A stretch of 64,000 bases of DNA, taken from contig VYZB01000122.1 of the NCBI GenBank assembly GCA_013397455.1, positions 2,180,783-2,244,782 on the forward strand, read 5' to 3'. Every line of letters starts with the position of its first letter. Positions within the stretch are counted from its first letter, which is position 1. The notes under the pieces are model-generated. The model was not told the DNA's origin. It was given only the letters and a program-made list of their open reading frames with translations, and made no database searches. The DNA is from Crotophaga sulcirostris (taxonomy: Eukaryota > Chordata > Aves > Cuculiformes > Crotophagidae). This document shows, piece after piece, positions 13,346 through 26,640 of this stretch. The translations under genes and the position numbers were made by a program.

Positions 13346-16300
13346 ACATTATATTAAAAGAAATTAATCAAATAAGACCCAAATACTGTCATGTGCCAAG
13401 TTATATTCAGATTATACACTCTTTTAATGCTCCACCTATCTAGTAAAGGAGGCTGAGAAGAAAAGTTAAAACTTGGGAAGTTATTTGTTATACAATTGCA
13501 TTTTTACGTAGGTGCACATTAACATAGGGAATAACAAATGATAAATTTACCCAGGCAAATGTTGAACAAATATTTGTGTTTTTGTCAGCAAATTTGCTGA
13601 AACTTTGTTAACATTCATGATCAAATAATGGGTAGCGTGATGAAAAGCTGGTTTCTAGAAGGTACATTCGTACTGGGACTTGCAAGCCACAGAGAAGAAC
13701 AACTAGAAAGAATGGAACAAAGGAAAATAATTAATGTGAATGAATCTGATCAGACTGAAGCACTTTAAATGCATTTTAGAGTTGATGTGATGTAGAAAAC
13801 TCGTGGATAGTGCAATGCTATGGAAGGCACGTCTTTGCAAGTCATCCTTGCGTATCAGGAAAGAAAATGTGTATTTTAGCCTGAGAACACAGTCATGCTA
13901 GGGCAAATACACCTTACAGATGGAGCCAGGGAGATCACAGAAGGGGAGGTTTGTTGTTTACTGCAAGGAGTAAGTAAAAATGTGTTATTTGGTTTTATCT
14001 GTGAAGAAGAAGTGATATTTACCAGGCTTTTCCAGAACAGCAGGTATACGTGCAGTGCAGAACATAACGGAAAGATCTTGGAGTCCTTGCTGGGAGAACC
14101 AGCCATGCATAAACTCCCTACTGCTTCTAAATAGCCAGCTGAAGGAAAAGTACCAGAAAGCTAGAGGTAACTTTTTTCGAAAAAAAAAATGCACAAATTG
14201 CATCTGGTTTATGTGGCAAATCAGAGTCAAATAGATGAAAGAGCTTTAGTTAGTACAGCCCAGAAAATGGAGTTCTGGAAGATAAGATCGGAGGAGAAAA
14301 GAGGATTAAAGCCAGTAGTTACTTCAAGAAGAACATCTGGTCTGGCTGAGTACTATGGACGAAAATCAGCCCTTCAAAAATGGCCACAAAATGGTCACAA
14401 AACTAGACAATCTGTGGGAGCCAGCCAACATGAAAAAATGTGAGAGACAAAAGCCACGTGATCACCATGGCAGAGAAGACTCATATACTGCCGGAGCAGG
14501 TTGGAGGTATGATAAGCAGACTGAAGGAGAAAGGCTAACACTGTGTTTACCAGGCTGATATGCATAATTTTAAGTCAAAATTCTTACAGAACAGGTGGTT
14601 GAGAGTCTCCAGATGTACATCTCTACAAAGATCTGCAAATGGCTGTGCCGATCCTAGGTGAAGTCATGCAAGTTTCCTGGCTGAAACTTAGTCTGCCAAG
14701 AGCTGAGCAAAGGCCAGGGAAAGTCTGAAAGTTATTTACAACACTTTACTCTGCAGTCAGAGCACCATGTTGTGCTTTGTGTCTGCGATCACACAATCTG
14801 ACACAATCACCTTGTTACCTGTAGTTGGCCTCTTAAAAGTTACAAGACTGTTGCAGATGATAAAACAGAGTACTTAAAATACCTTTAGTACCAAAAGTAG
14901 GTAAGGGTAAACTGAAACAAAGAGCATCTGAATCGAGTGATTCCCAAATTGCTCCTCCTGTAGGAAAACCACTGTGGATTTTCTCATGTACAATGGACTT
15001 AGCACAGCTGATAAGATTACCTGCACTTCTTCTGCAGGGTAGGATATAGAAGATGTATCAAACCCCATTTTTAGAAGTGTTAAATCCATCTGAATTGATA
15101 TTTATTTTAGGGCCTCAACCCTGAAGCAAAATGTAACTAAACTGGAAAAAAAATGAAGATAAGTCAATTAGAAGACTGCACCGTTTTAAAGTTTCATTCC
15201 CAGAAATGCCAGTAATTCTGAGATAAAACAGGACAGAGAAAACNNNNNNNNNNNNNNNNNNNNNNNNNNNNNNNNNNNNNNNNNNNNNNNNNNNNNNNNN
15301 NNNNNNNNNNNNNNNNNNNNNNNNNNNNNNNNNNNNNNNNNNNNNNNNNNNNNNNNNNNNNNNNNNNNNNNNNNNNNNNNNNNNNNNNNNNNNNNNNNNN
15401 NNNNNNNNNNNNNNNNNNNNNNNNNNNNNNNNNNNNNNNNNNNNNNNNNNNNNNNNNNNNNNNNNNNNNNNNNNNNNNNNNNNNNNNNNNNNNNNNNNNN
15501 NNNNNNNNNNNNNNNNNNNNNNNNNNNNNNNNNNNNNNNNNNNNNNNNNNNNNNNNNNNNNNNNNNNNNNNNNNNNNNNNNNNNNNNNNNNNNNNNNNNN
15601 NNNNNNNNNNNNNNNNNNNNNNNNNNNNNNNNNNNNNNNNNNNNNNNNNNNNNNNNNNNNNNNNNNNNNNNNNNNNNNNNNNNNNNNNNNNNNNNNNNNN
15701 NNNNNNNNNNNNNNNNNNNNNNNNNNNNNNNNNNNNNNNNNNNNNNNNNNNNNNNNNNNNNNNNNNNNNNNNNNNNNNNNNNNNNNNNNNNNNNNNNNNN
15801 NNNNNNNNNNNNNNNNNNNNNNNCTCCAAGAAGCTTTAATAGTAAAGTTGTAGTGAAACTTGGAAAAGGTTTTTGGAACGGTGGTGATGGTTGGAATTTA
15901 ATTTTTATTTTCATTTTTTTGATGTCAAATCAACACTTCCCATAAGCATTTTTGTTACTTTTGTTGGAAATGTCCTGGCCAGATTTAATGTATTTGTGTG
16001 ATATAAGATTATAGCTTTAAGGGAGGGGAGAAGAAGCTTGCTGGACTTCTCAGATGTGCCTGTGGCATGCTTCTGGGTCCACAGCTAGGTGTGGTCTTAG
16101 TGCTGACCAGTGTTTGTTATTCTGACATTCATGTGACATAGCTGAAGTTTTCTAAATCTTCAGGTCTCTCATTCAGTTTACGTCAGTTTTGAATGATTGA
16201 TAGATGAACAGATGATGGATTTGGATAACACTGCTCTGCTACCCTCACAGTGCAGTGCTGAACTTGCTAGAAGTACGATAGTGTTTGTGCACATATGTGG

Positions 16301-19300
16301 CATACCAGAGGTGCTTTTATCTGACTATCACATGAATTGATGGCAGCATTAGCTGTAGAAGCATGGACTTCTACACAGACTGTGTACCAGACTTCCTAAT
16401 GTCATGGGAATGGAGTAGCAGATGTTTGTAGCAGAAGCATGGCAAGATATCCTTTATCTCACCTGTCTGTGGTATAGACATTGTTTTGAAATACCTGTTG
16501 AACACACAGTGTAATTACCATGTGGAAATTCATAAATACTGTAATTACTAATGCTGATGTTAATGCAGCTTTATGATAGCCATGGGAATATTGGTTCAGT
16601 CCCTTTTCCTGCTGGAATTTGTTTTTCCTCCTGTTTTGTTTTCAGAAGAGGAGAAAAATGCAGATTCTGCAACATAGACTTCAGAGCAATCAGACCATAT
16701 TTGGTATAAGTTGCATCAAAAAGGAGTATCTAAATCAAGTTTTTGTTGTCTTGAAAGTAAATAGATTGTTACAGGTTCCTACAGCAAGTTTTAAAGGAGT
16801 GGATTGACTCTTTTTTGTGTTTGTCATCTTCTTGATTAGCAGAGACCTTTGTGATGGCCCTGAGACCATGAAGAGTGTTTAATTATTCAGGACAGTGGAC
16901 ATCAAGGCCCTCAACAGGGGGGATGTTTGGTTTCTCATATGAGGTCTGCTGCTGTTGCTGCCCTTACTGCTAGAATTGGACTGCAAAAATAAGCTTCTCC
17001 TTGAAGAAATTACTCAAACAGTGACAATGTGCGCCTGTTTGTCTCCCATGTATGCATTATGCGGTGTAGCCATTCTACAAAGTTGTTGTAAAGAAAAGCA
17101 AGCAAAAATGCCACCCTTACAGACTCCATCTAGGATATATTCTTCCCTTCTCTTCCTGTGCCTTATTGCTAGTACTTGGTTATACTGAGAATCCTGCAAA
17201 CAGCTGATAAAAATGAGCTGACTGATTGGAAATCTCATGAATAATCCTGTTGGTAGACAGAGAAAATAGAGCTGAGATTGCTCTTTCATGGTAGTGTCAA
17301 CTCTGCAGGACTATCTCGTGTAAGAAGAATGAAAACATTAATTTTGGAGAACAGATGGGGATCTGAATACACACAAGCAATTGATTTATAAACAGATTAA
17401 TGCAAGGGGGTAGGTTGCTGCTTTTAATAGGCATACCTAGTTATGCCTTGACATGCTTTAGTCTGCCTAATGACTAGAAGAAATTTTCAGCACTTTTTCT
17501 TCTTTCAAGAAGGTTTTAGCATTATTTTACAGGACTTGAGGATCAATACTTCTATGAACGGAAGCTTTTCAGCTGTGCCCATGGATAGCTATTACCTTTC
17601 AGAAAAGAAGGCATATACCATTGTTCATAAGGGAACATTCTCTACACTTAAGTTATTGTCAAGCCTAAAAATTTACTATCTGTACAAATTCAGTGTCCAT
17701 TATAAGTTACAACTTTTTCCAGGTAGAAAGTATGAGACCTCTAATGCCATTTCTGGCTGACATGCTTATTGCCCTTCTGAGTACAAGCCTTTCTGATATC
17801 ATGCTCAACTTTGATGTTGTCTTATACAAGGAATATTAACAATATTGCTTTTCTGACTCCAGGAGCTTAAAGTAATGATATTACTTATTGCTCTGACTTA
17901 AAAAAAGAATAAATATGCTACAGTCTCTCTTGAAGGTTTTTCCAGAGTGATTCTTGACTTCTATATTTTCTTATGATTTTTGGCCATATATTAGAAGTCA
18001 TTTGTCCAACTCTAGTCTTGCAATTTTGAACTTTAGAGACCTTAGTCAGGACTTCAAGAAAGCATAGATGGTCTTTATTCTGGGATTAGGAGACAAACAG
18101 TGATCTCAGAACTTTAAGTCTTAAATAGATCAGGGAAAGTAATAGTGAGAAAAAACCTCTCTACTGTACTGATTGTAGTCAGGACTCTGATAGGACTTAT
18201 TTCTTGAAGAGACAAAGGGTGATGATGTTCTTAATAGATGTCTTAGCATGAACCAGAGCAGAGCCTAAGTGTATTTTACACATGAAAGAGGAGTGTTAAA
18301 AAGCATTAAGGGAGAGGAAAGCACAGAGATTGCATTAAATGTAATTGACCAGAAACTATTATGAAAGAGCTATGTCGAATGCGAGCTTTTTATTGACATA
18401 GGTATGTTGAAAACGGATTTTGAGAATAAAATTTTGGTCTGCTTACAGAACTTTCTGATATGCACTTTGAAAAATCCTTGTCAGCATTATTTAATGACAA
18501 GCAGGGTTATGTCCTTAGTATTTGTGTAGAGGAAAGTGCAAGCATGATGGGGATGGAGAAGAGAGTTAATTAAAGGAATGAGTATACTGACAAGGTGATA
18601 ATGTCAGAAATCCATACAACATGGAAAAATATGTCTTACTGTAAACTCCTTATATGCCTGTATCTCCTGTAAATTCATTGTGAAACTGTACCACACATAA
18701 ATGGCAGGGACTCCAAGCAGAAAGTGCAACAGTAGATACCACCAACTTCATGAGATTTGTGGACCTTTGCCTACCTTTTGCTGGTGGTGGAACCAGAGAA
18801 TTAGAGGGGAAAAGTACGAAACTTTTATGCAATACGTATGCCTAGATTTACGTTCTAATTTAGTAATTCAGTAAGTCTGGCAATTTTAAAAACAAAACAA
18901 AACACAAACTTGACATGTATAACCTGTTTTTACAAAAAAGCCACATTAAATGAGGGAAGTACTTTTATAGGGCTTCTCTGCACAGATTTACATGTAAATT
19001 TAGCAGCAAAGAAATCAACATAGGCAACATTTATCTACTTCTAACATTTTTCTTTGTATATTTCAAGACTGATTATTTCTGTTCAATAGTCAAAATTTCT
19101 AGTGTTCAAGAAAATTCTATTGGAGAAACCCTCTTTCTTTTGTTTAAGATCACTCAGTGTCTCTGTATACGTGAGCTGAATGTTTTACTTCTTACGTTAC
19201 AGTAAGATCTTTCCAACTTTTGACAGAATGGAGGAGTGTAAGCCATTGGTGTCTTCACAGTCAGAGCATTAAGAGCATTAAATCCAAATCTTAACATGAA

Positions 19301-22300
19301 TTAAAAAAGGAGTATCATGAATTTTCTGCAGCGTATACTAATATCAGTAAACTTCCCACAGATATCCATAGATTTATATCATACTATGTTTGCTATATGT
19401 CTGTCTCCTCTCTTGCTCAGCTTTTCATGTGTGCAGGATGGCTGTAGAGGGGCACTCATTACTGTTTCAAGGTTGCTTATGAAATCCTTCTGCTCAGGTT
19501 CTAGACCATTTATTTTATGGAATGATGGCATATGAGTATATCAACCTGCGTTATCAGCTGCACCTCTTTTAATAAGGTCTTTATGATACAGTGTTCAGAC
19601 TGCTTGGTTTCAAGTTTAAATTCTGAAGGTTTGAATCACAAAATGTTATGTCCCATATACCTTTTTAAGTTCAATAAATGGAGAATTTATGGCTCCCTAA
19701 ATGTTAGGTAAAGTCCGGAGACAAATGCTCTGTTCTCCTATTTGAGAGCTACAATACCTTGACAGCACGGATGGTAAAGATTAGAGGAATGGTGGTGATA
19801 GTACTCAAATGTTAATTTTTTATTCAACAGCTGTGTAGCCTTGTAGGAGCTTGCCACATGCCACTGCCTTCTCTTCTTTCCAAGATAAGAAGCCTGGCTA
19901 ATCTGCTGCCAGAGGGACATATAAAGAACAGCCTTTGCCTTATCATTTGACATTTCCAGATTCATAGACAGAATCCTGAATCCATTGTTTGACATTGGAA
20001 AAATAGTGCTCAAAATTATATCTACTTAGTTTTTCTTCTATGTTACATGCAGTAGTTGCAGGAGTTGATAGGGATGATGTATTTTTCAAAATGTCAATTT
20101 CAGTACTTAAATACAAAGTCTGCTAGTTTGGGGTTTGTTGTCAAGAGTGGCAGAGAAAAAGGATGTGTTAAGGTGGCTTTTTCTTTATCTCCATCCCTCT
20201 TACCTGCAAGTTGAGGCTGCATCCATCCAAACAGTAGTTTTCTAATTTTGAGTATCTGAGCCTCATAGTTTCCTTAGGTCTAATAACTTTCTTTAAAGGA
20301 CCACCAAATGTTTTCAAAAGAATAAGTAAATAAAACTCCTCATGGGTGATTAGAATGATGATAGTGTCAGTCTGATGTATCCTCAAATGACCAAGCCACT
20401 CAGGTTGCCATTGAGATCTGATTTAATTTGGGATGTCAGCATTCCTACCCATCCTCTCTTGCCCCATTTTTGGCTGAGCATTGCCTTCCTTTTGCACTCA
20501 GTGCTCTTACTTTTTTGGTCTGAAAGGGAAAAGTGAATAGTTTTAGGCTGTTTTAGTTGATGTAACTAGTTCAACATAGGACCATGTTGATGTGATGACA
20601 AAGAGGAGGCAGTGGGGATTTGTGGCCAGGAATGAGATCAATTTGGAGTGAAGGGGAGTACTGAAAGGACTCATTGGAATTGCCTGAAGGGGTCGTGGAA
20701 CCGCAGTGCTTTAATCCTAGGACAGAACTGGGAATGGAGAGAGGAACCCACTCTTCAAATCACCACTTTGTTACTAAGCATTAACTCATCCTCTTCAAAA
20801 CAAACAAACAAAGAAAAAACGCCCCAAAAAACCCACCTGTTATTTCTTTTCAGTAATACTTTTTGTCTGTTTATTTCTGTTTATTGAAAAAGGAGTGAAT
20901 TGTCATTTATTTATGGCTAGGAGGTAGAAGTACAATAGTCATGAAGTGCCTGCTGTTAAAGAAAACCAGCCAAACAAACCCACTAAAGAATCCAAAACCT
21001 CTTAAGTACTCTTACTCTTTTAAAATTAAATGTAAGTAAAACTGAATTTGTGAGCTGCAACTAGTATGGATAAGTGAATCAGCTTGAAAAGTAGTAGTAT
21101 GGCAGAACTCCTCTGTCATTCATCTCCTCTTTTCAGGTGCTACTGCAAGAGATTACAGTATGGTCTAAAAGGACCAAAGGCTTGGACAGTTTGGAGCTTG
21201 AGGGAGAATAAATAGCACTTTTTTTTTTTTACTTATTTCTAGGATTTCAAACCCCTGCTCTCACTTTTCCTCTTGAACCATTATATCCTTGAAGACAATT
21301 TTTCCTTTTTCATTTTGTATAATCCGTGTCTCTGGATGTAGCCAGGCTGAAAATTCATATTAAAATAGCTCGTTCTTTTTCAAACAGAGTTACTTCTGTT
21401 GAAAATCTATTCTGCTGGTTTATAAATCTGTTTTGTCCTTGTCTTTATTTAAACCGAAGCTGGTAAACCACCCTTGGAGTTTTCAGAATTTAATTACTTT
21501 GTGTTTTGCTCTCCCAATAATATAGAAGAGAGGGATAAGGAAATAAAAAATAATCAGAAAGCAAAACCAACTCCAATTAAAACTCCTGGGCACAGTAGTG
21601 GAAAAGCCTCTCAGTAAGCTGATGATGTTGGGCAGTTTTGCAATGAGGTGCTGATATTGACACAGGGCTGTAATGTGAGTGTCTCAAATCTTACTGTTAC
21701 ACCAGGTTATGTTTTCTGGACCATGGATGCCACTTCTCATCACGTGAGTTGAATGCTATGGAGCTGCATGAGTTTGGACGTTCTCAAAATACCATGTGCC
21801 CATTTTTCTAGGGAAAAATTATATTGATAATAAGAGGTTTTATAAATACACAACCGAGGAGCAATGACTCAAATAGTGTTTTTGAAAGTGTTAAAGAAGA
21901 ATGAATGAGGAAAGTCACTATATGCAGACAGCACACTTTTTTTTTTCAAATTAGATATGTAATTTACTCCTACTCTCCTGCATCTTTGGGATTGATTCAC
22001 ATCTATTCTCCATGCTGCAATCTTTAAACAGTGTCACTTAGGCAGTTCAGATTGTATTTTCATACACTAACTGTAAGGTAAAGTGCTGTCTTTTGTCTGA
22101 ATTTACACCATACCTCAATATTTTTTGTTGAATGGCTAGCACAGAAGCTGGATAGACACCTAGGGAAATAGTTTTATGACTGAAAAAACAGTTGCAGCTA
22201 GTCCTTGGCAAGCTCCTCTGTAGTTATTATTGACAGAACTTGAAGCTACATGGGTCTTTGTCCTGTGCCTAGGAAGCTGGGTGGAGCTATGGCTGCCACT

Positions 22301-25114
22301 AACCTCAGTACAGCCTGGCTTCTATTTCAAGGACCTGCCTAGCGGACTTCTGTCTGAAAATAAAGTCAGTCTACTGTGATCCTTGAAACACTGGTTTGAT
22401 CATTGCAGTATGTTTCTCTCTTTAAATCTGCATCCTGGCTTTCAGTATGATAACATCTCAAATGGAAAACAACTAGTAACCTGGATGAAGTAAATGTCCT
22501 CGTGCCGAAAGTCACCACCAAAAAAAAAAACCAACCAAACAAGAAAGTTAAAACCAAAATGACATGTTATGTAGATTCTCACTAAACCAAGTTTGAATAA
22601 CTTGTTTGTATTTCAAAACTAGGGCTGCTTCTTGAGCATCTCCACTGGAAGCCTGGCACTATTGCAGTAAAAAAAGGTGCTTACATGAGACTTGGACAGA
22701 ACACTTCAATAATGCATCACTGTTTCAGACATGCAAAGCTAGCTATTGATGAGCAGAGTAAGAAAGATAGGCTATTTTATTTATGTTTATGCCTATTCAT
22801 GTGGGAAAACTTTAAATTCAAAGCTGAAGCCACGTACTGTTTTCTTTGATACTTATTTCAGCAAGTAGTCATTCATCCAATTTCATGCCATTTTAATTAT
22901 CTCATTTTACATTGACATTATTAACAATGCCACGTAAAGTGTTTTGGGATAATGTTGTTAACAGAAGAAAACGGGGAAGATCTACTCATGTTATAAAACT
23001 AGTGATCTTGTTCCAACCAGTGTTATAACCATGCGACAAAATTGTGCTTTCTATCTCTTTCACTCTTTCAGTCTCCTTGAAAATCTCTATCATTGGGGCT
23101 TTCCCTCATGACAGACATAGCATTTCTTACTAGAATCACAGTGATCAACCACTCGTGTTTTCTCTTTGGACCAAAGAGATTTTTCACCTGTGTTTGGCGT
23201 TATGTAAACCTTTATTTTGAATGGAAGACTATCAAGATGACCAGATTGATTCAGCAACAGCATCTTCAAAGTAAAATGCTTGTTTAACCCTATTCCGAAA
23301 CATACAAGGGAGAGTTAAGGCTAAAGCCAGTAAAGAGGCATTTAGTCGTGCATCACTTCTAATTGTACCCTCAGTCTTTCTCTGTAGCTATTTGTTTTTT
23401 CCCTTTTTCTCTAGCTCATCTCCATTTCTGGATTATCCATGTTCCTATGTGATCTTATAAACTGCGAGTTTCCTTTCTTGCCTGATAATACTTGCTGTCT
23501 CTGAACCATCTCTAGTTTCCCGCTTGTCTATCTGCCTGTTTTTATTCTAGAAGATCTTCAATATTTTCAGTAGAGTTCCTGATCCGGGCCTTAACCTTGA
23601 AAAGTGTATATCATTCTCTTTCTGCTTAGAGCCTGATGAGGGGTAGTTTCCAATAAAAGTCCCCTGTATTTTTAATCTGGAATCTCTGTCTATAGCTTTT
23701 ACTCCTTGCTTTTTCTCCTTTTTTTCACCTCTTTTGTCATGGGCAAACAATTTGTCTTAAACACATGGGCGAACTACATGATGTTTTTGTAAAAGAAGCT
23801 CTTTGAAATTTGTGTAGTTCAGCTTAAACTCAAACATGATGGTCAAAGGGTATTCAGGGTAGGAAGGGAGACTGTTGGAAGCCAGAGAGAAATAGTTGAA
23901 AGACAGTGATGGAAAGGTTCAGCGATAGGTGAAACTGCAACCTGATAATTTTTGAGGATAGATGAGAATTTTGAAGTTAAAAAAAAAAGAGAATTCTGTC
24001 CAATCTTACTGAACTGTTGTAGTTGAAATAATGAATTCTAGGATTATTTTACAAAATCACAGTGTATTTTGACATTTCTTGAATGAAGCATATTGAATTT
24101 TTCTTCCAGAATAGTTTGGGTTTGAATAGACTTTGGTTTGTACTAAAAGGGAAAACAGCTTTAGAAACTCAAACAAGGAATTTTCTAAACATTTTGGATT
24201 AAATTAAGCATTCAGTTGGTACTGAATTATTTAAAAGAATAACACAAAAATATTTTCTGTATTTGCTTTGGCAGACAAACTGAAATCCCCGTTATTCATA
24301 CATCTCTGTTTGAGACCTTTTCCTATTGGCCATTCCAGCATTGTGCTGACAAGTAGAAATTATTTGGTCAGGACAAGGGAGAGCAGGAAGGAGGTCATTG
24401 TTAGACTCTAGATAAACACTGTTAGACTTAGATAGATGTAGGCTTCCAGGTAAAAACTGGTATGTACCACTGTGGCTACATTGGCTCATATATGTTAGCT
24501 GGATAAGAAAAGCTCTGAAACTATTGAAAAGTTGAATTTACAATTATTTTTGGACTTCTAAATGAAAACTCTTGCTTCTATGTGAGACTTTTTACACATT
24601 TATTCCCTCTACTTTCCGAGTTTGGATTTCCTAACATCACAATTTGATGATGTTTTGTTCTTCAAAATCTACCTCAGACCTAAATCCTTTCCTTTTTCAA
24701 TTGGTGGGTGCTTTGAAAGGTGGGACGTTGTTTTCATTGTTCAAAACTTTGACTTTGACATCTATAAAGTCCCTGCTGCAGGCAGAATGGTGCTTGTGCC
24801 TGGCAGGTCCATAGCTAGTTCCACGAACCGGTGAACCTATTTATAATATGGAATGAGGACAAGGCACAACGAAAGCTCAAACAGAAACAACACAGTGATG
24901 TGATTCCTGGACTGGTGCCATGTAAATGGAAGCAGGTGGCTAGCACTTCAGTGCAACCAATGCAGTGCCAAGATACTTGGGCACCAGCAAGTGAATATCA
25001 AAACCTGGAGCTGCCGCTACTGATTTGAAATAGCTATTCTTTTTTCTTTCTTTTCGAAAGTAATGTACATGGATTTTTTTATTACAGATCAGCTAAAAGT
25101 ACAAGTCAATTAGA
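13346..25114 (+). other. SEMA5A intron interior with a 580-base gap
   Basis: About 11.8 kb of AT-rich intron, including the N run at 15244-15823. No exon, RNA gene or repeat that I can name with confidence. Translations that cross the N run are artefacts of the gap. A short A-rich run lies near 22518-22530 and a poly-T run near 21222-21232. Confidence 0.55.
15244..15823. other. Assembly gap (580 N)
   Basis: 580 unresolved bases in the large intron. Neither flank looks like a CR1 end or a simple repeat, so the missing content cannot be guessed. Splice phases on either side of the intron are continuous, so no coding exon is required here. Confidence 0.99.
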
Positions 25115-25512
25115 CACAGATGTGCATGGAAGTGCACGGGTGAGCATAGAGCTCCTAACTGAACTCAGAAGGCATAAGAATGAATTTGACAAATGGTGAA
25201 AGAAGGGGCAGGAGACCCAAGAGGAGTGCAGAGTAGCTGTATGATCTTGCTGGGATAGGCTTAGGAAAGCCAAGATTGACCTTGAGTTGAATCCGGGGAG
25301 GGATGTGAATCACAGGAAAGGATTCTTCAAATACCTCAGCAGCAAAAGGAAGATGGGACCAAATGTGGGCCCACTGCTGAACGGGCCAGGGAAACTGGTG
25401 AAAAATAACATGGAAATGGCCAAGATACTCGGTCTACCTTTACCTCAGATTTTGCCAGTAAGACCAGCCTTCAGGAATCCCTGCCTCCCAAGACCCTTGG
25501 GAAAGTCTTAGC
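25115..25512 (+). mobile_element. CR1 ORF2 fragment, linker into start of RT
   Basis: Seen on the + strand: 'ELLTELRRHKNEF' (from 25149) then, after frame changes, 'KGQETQEECRVAV'. 'RKAKIDLELNPGRDV' and 'KGFFKYLSSKRKM' (about 25262-25355) follow, then 'NVGPLLNGPGKLVKNN'. This is the CR1 ORF2 sequence between the endonuclease and the reverse transcriptase palm, in the right order. The copy has lost both its 5' part and its 3' part, and it carries internal stops and indels, so it is an old internal fragment. An open stretch of 74 codons at 25287-25511 is part of this relic and not a host gene. Confidence 0.85.
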
Positions 25513-26399
25513 TTTTCTTTCAGTGCTGACTTTTCCTACTCTCCGTTGCGTGGCAGCATCCAAGATATGTCTCCCTCAGTCTTTTTCCCTCCCTCTGTTG
25601 CAAACATCACCCTGCTTCAACCAGATCTAAATGTCAGCAATAGATGCATATTATGTTTCCCCTAACTTTAGTGGCAAACTAAAATGGGCCAGTGCAAGAA
25701 TGTGTTTATTGCATGGACACCAGCATGGACACAGAGTGTAGCCAGGCAACAAGAAAACAGGACTTTAATTTATCAGACAGGGCACAGAACGATCTCTAGA
25801 CATCCTTCCCTCTGCTTTGAATCAGGGGAAGCAATTTGAAAGACAAAATGTGCAGAATATGCAAAATTTTGCACAAGGGAAACTTCTGTAGCAAGAACAA
25901 ATCAGAACAGGGGAGTTACACAGGCAGAAAGTCAAATTCAGATTCAGGTAACATGATTATAAACTCTGACTGATAACCTGCTGAGAAAAAAAAGCAGATT
26001 GTAAGTCACTGGAAAAGTGTTTCCAGTGTAAAATAAACAACATGAGAGAAGAGGACACAGTGTGTACTGCTTGAATCTAGATGTTATAAAAAAAATAAAT
26101 GCATTTTTGGATGTAGTCAAGACTTAAAACAGGATTTAGATTCTTGATTTTTTTCTCTCAAATTTAAAAAAAAGTTTTGCTCCATATTTGATTAAACACT
26201 TCATATTATTTCCCTTGCTATGAAGAAGACGTTTTGTGATGTTCTTTATAAATGGCATTCAACTTCCTTTAATGTTTGCTGAAATTCTTTTTAAACAGCA
26301 TCAAAATATATCATTTCAATAAATGTTTATTGCTGATTTGAAGTAAATTAAGCAGATAATGCATAATGTAATTCTATTTGGAATTATAATTATTATATC
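25513..26399 (+). other. Intron, no gene; AT-rich block at its end
   Basis: No exon or recognisable repeat. The last 120 bases (about 26280-26400) are very AT-rich, with ATAATGCATAATGTAATT and AATTATAATTATTAT. They could bind homeodomain or POU-type factors if the block is conserved. That is an inference from base content only. Confidence 0.4.
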
Positions 26400-26640
26400 G
26401 ATGCCTGCATTGAGTCAGATCCTATCTAGTGTACTGTCTTGTCTTCAACCCACAGCAAGTACCTAGGAAAAGGCTAAACACGTACTCATATTTCTTCAAA
26501 AAACTTTCCCAGCTATCTGAAATGCAGAAGTTTCCTGAGATGAAGGTAGTCTCTTGGATGGGTTTTTATCCAGTCAGCTTTTGAACTGTCACAGGGAATT
26601 CACAGAGTGGTGTAACCACAGAAGCAGAAATGCACTACTC
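26400..26640 (+). repeat. Ancient amniote interspersed repeat (CR1/L3-like 3' end?)
   Basis: The order of phrases resembles an old dispersed repeat I know from bird, turtle and crocodile genomes. A 'TCAGATCCTATCTAGTGTACTGTCTTGTCTTC' type opening (split here by substitutions) comes first. A CCCAGCTATCTG block and a TTTCCTGAG block follow, then a TTTTTATCC...TTTTGAAC block and a GGGAATTCACAGAGTGGTGT block. The match is by remembered pattern and is heavily diverged. The family name is uncertain. Confidence 0.4.

Noticed and set aside
12973..13349. Reverse-strand frames of 119 and 80 codons
   Set aside because: They lie antisense to a degraded CR1 ORF2 fragment at 13150-13345 and are shadows of it.
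14055..14110. GGAAAGATCTTGGAGTCC block resembling the CR1 DLGVL region
   Set aside because: Only about 20 bases match, and the downstream CR1 blocks are absent. Too weak to annotate beside the CR1 piece at 13150.
15186..15914. Long reverse-strand frames of 211 and 242 codons
   Set aside because: Almost entirely N bases from the assembly gap.
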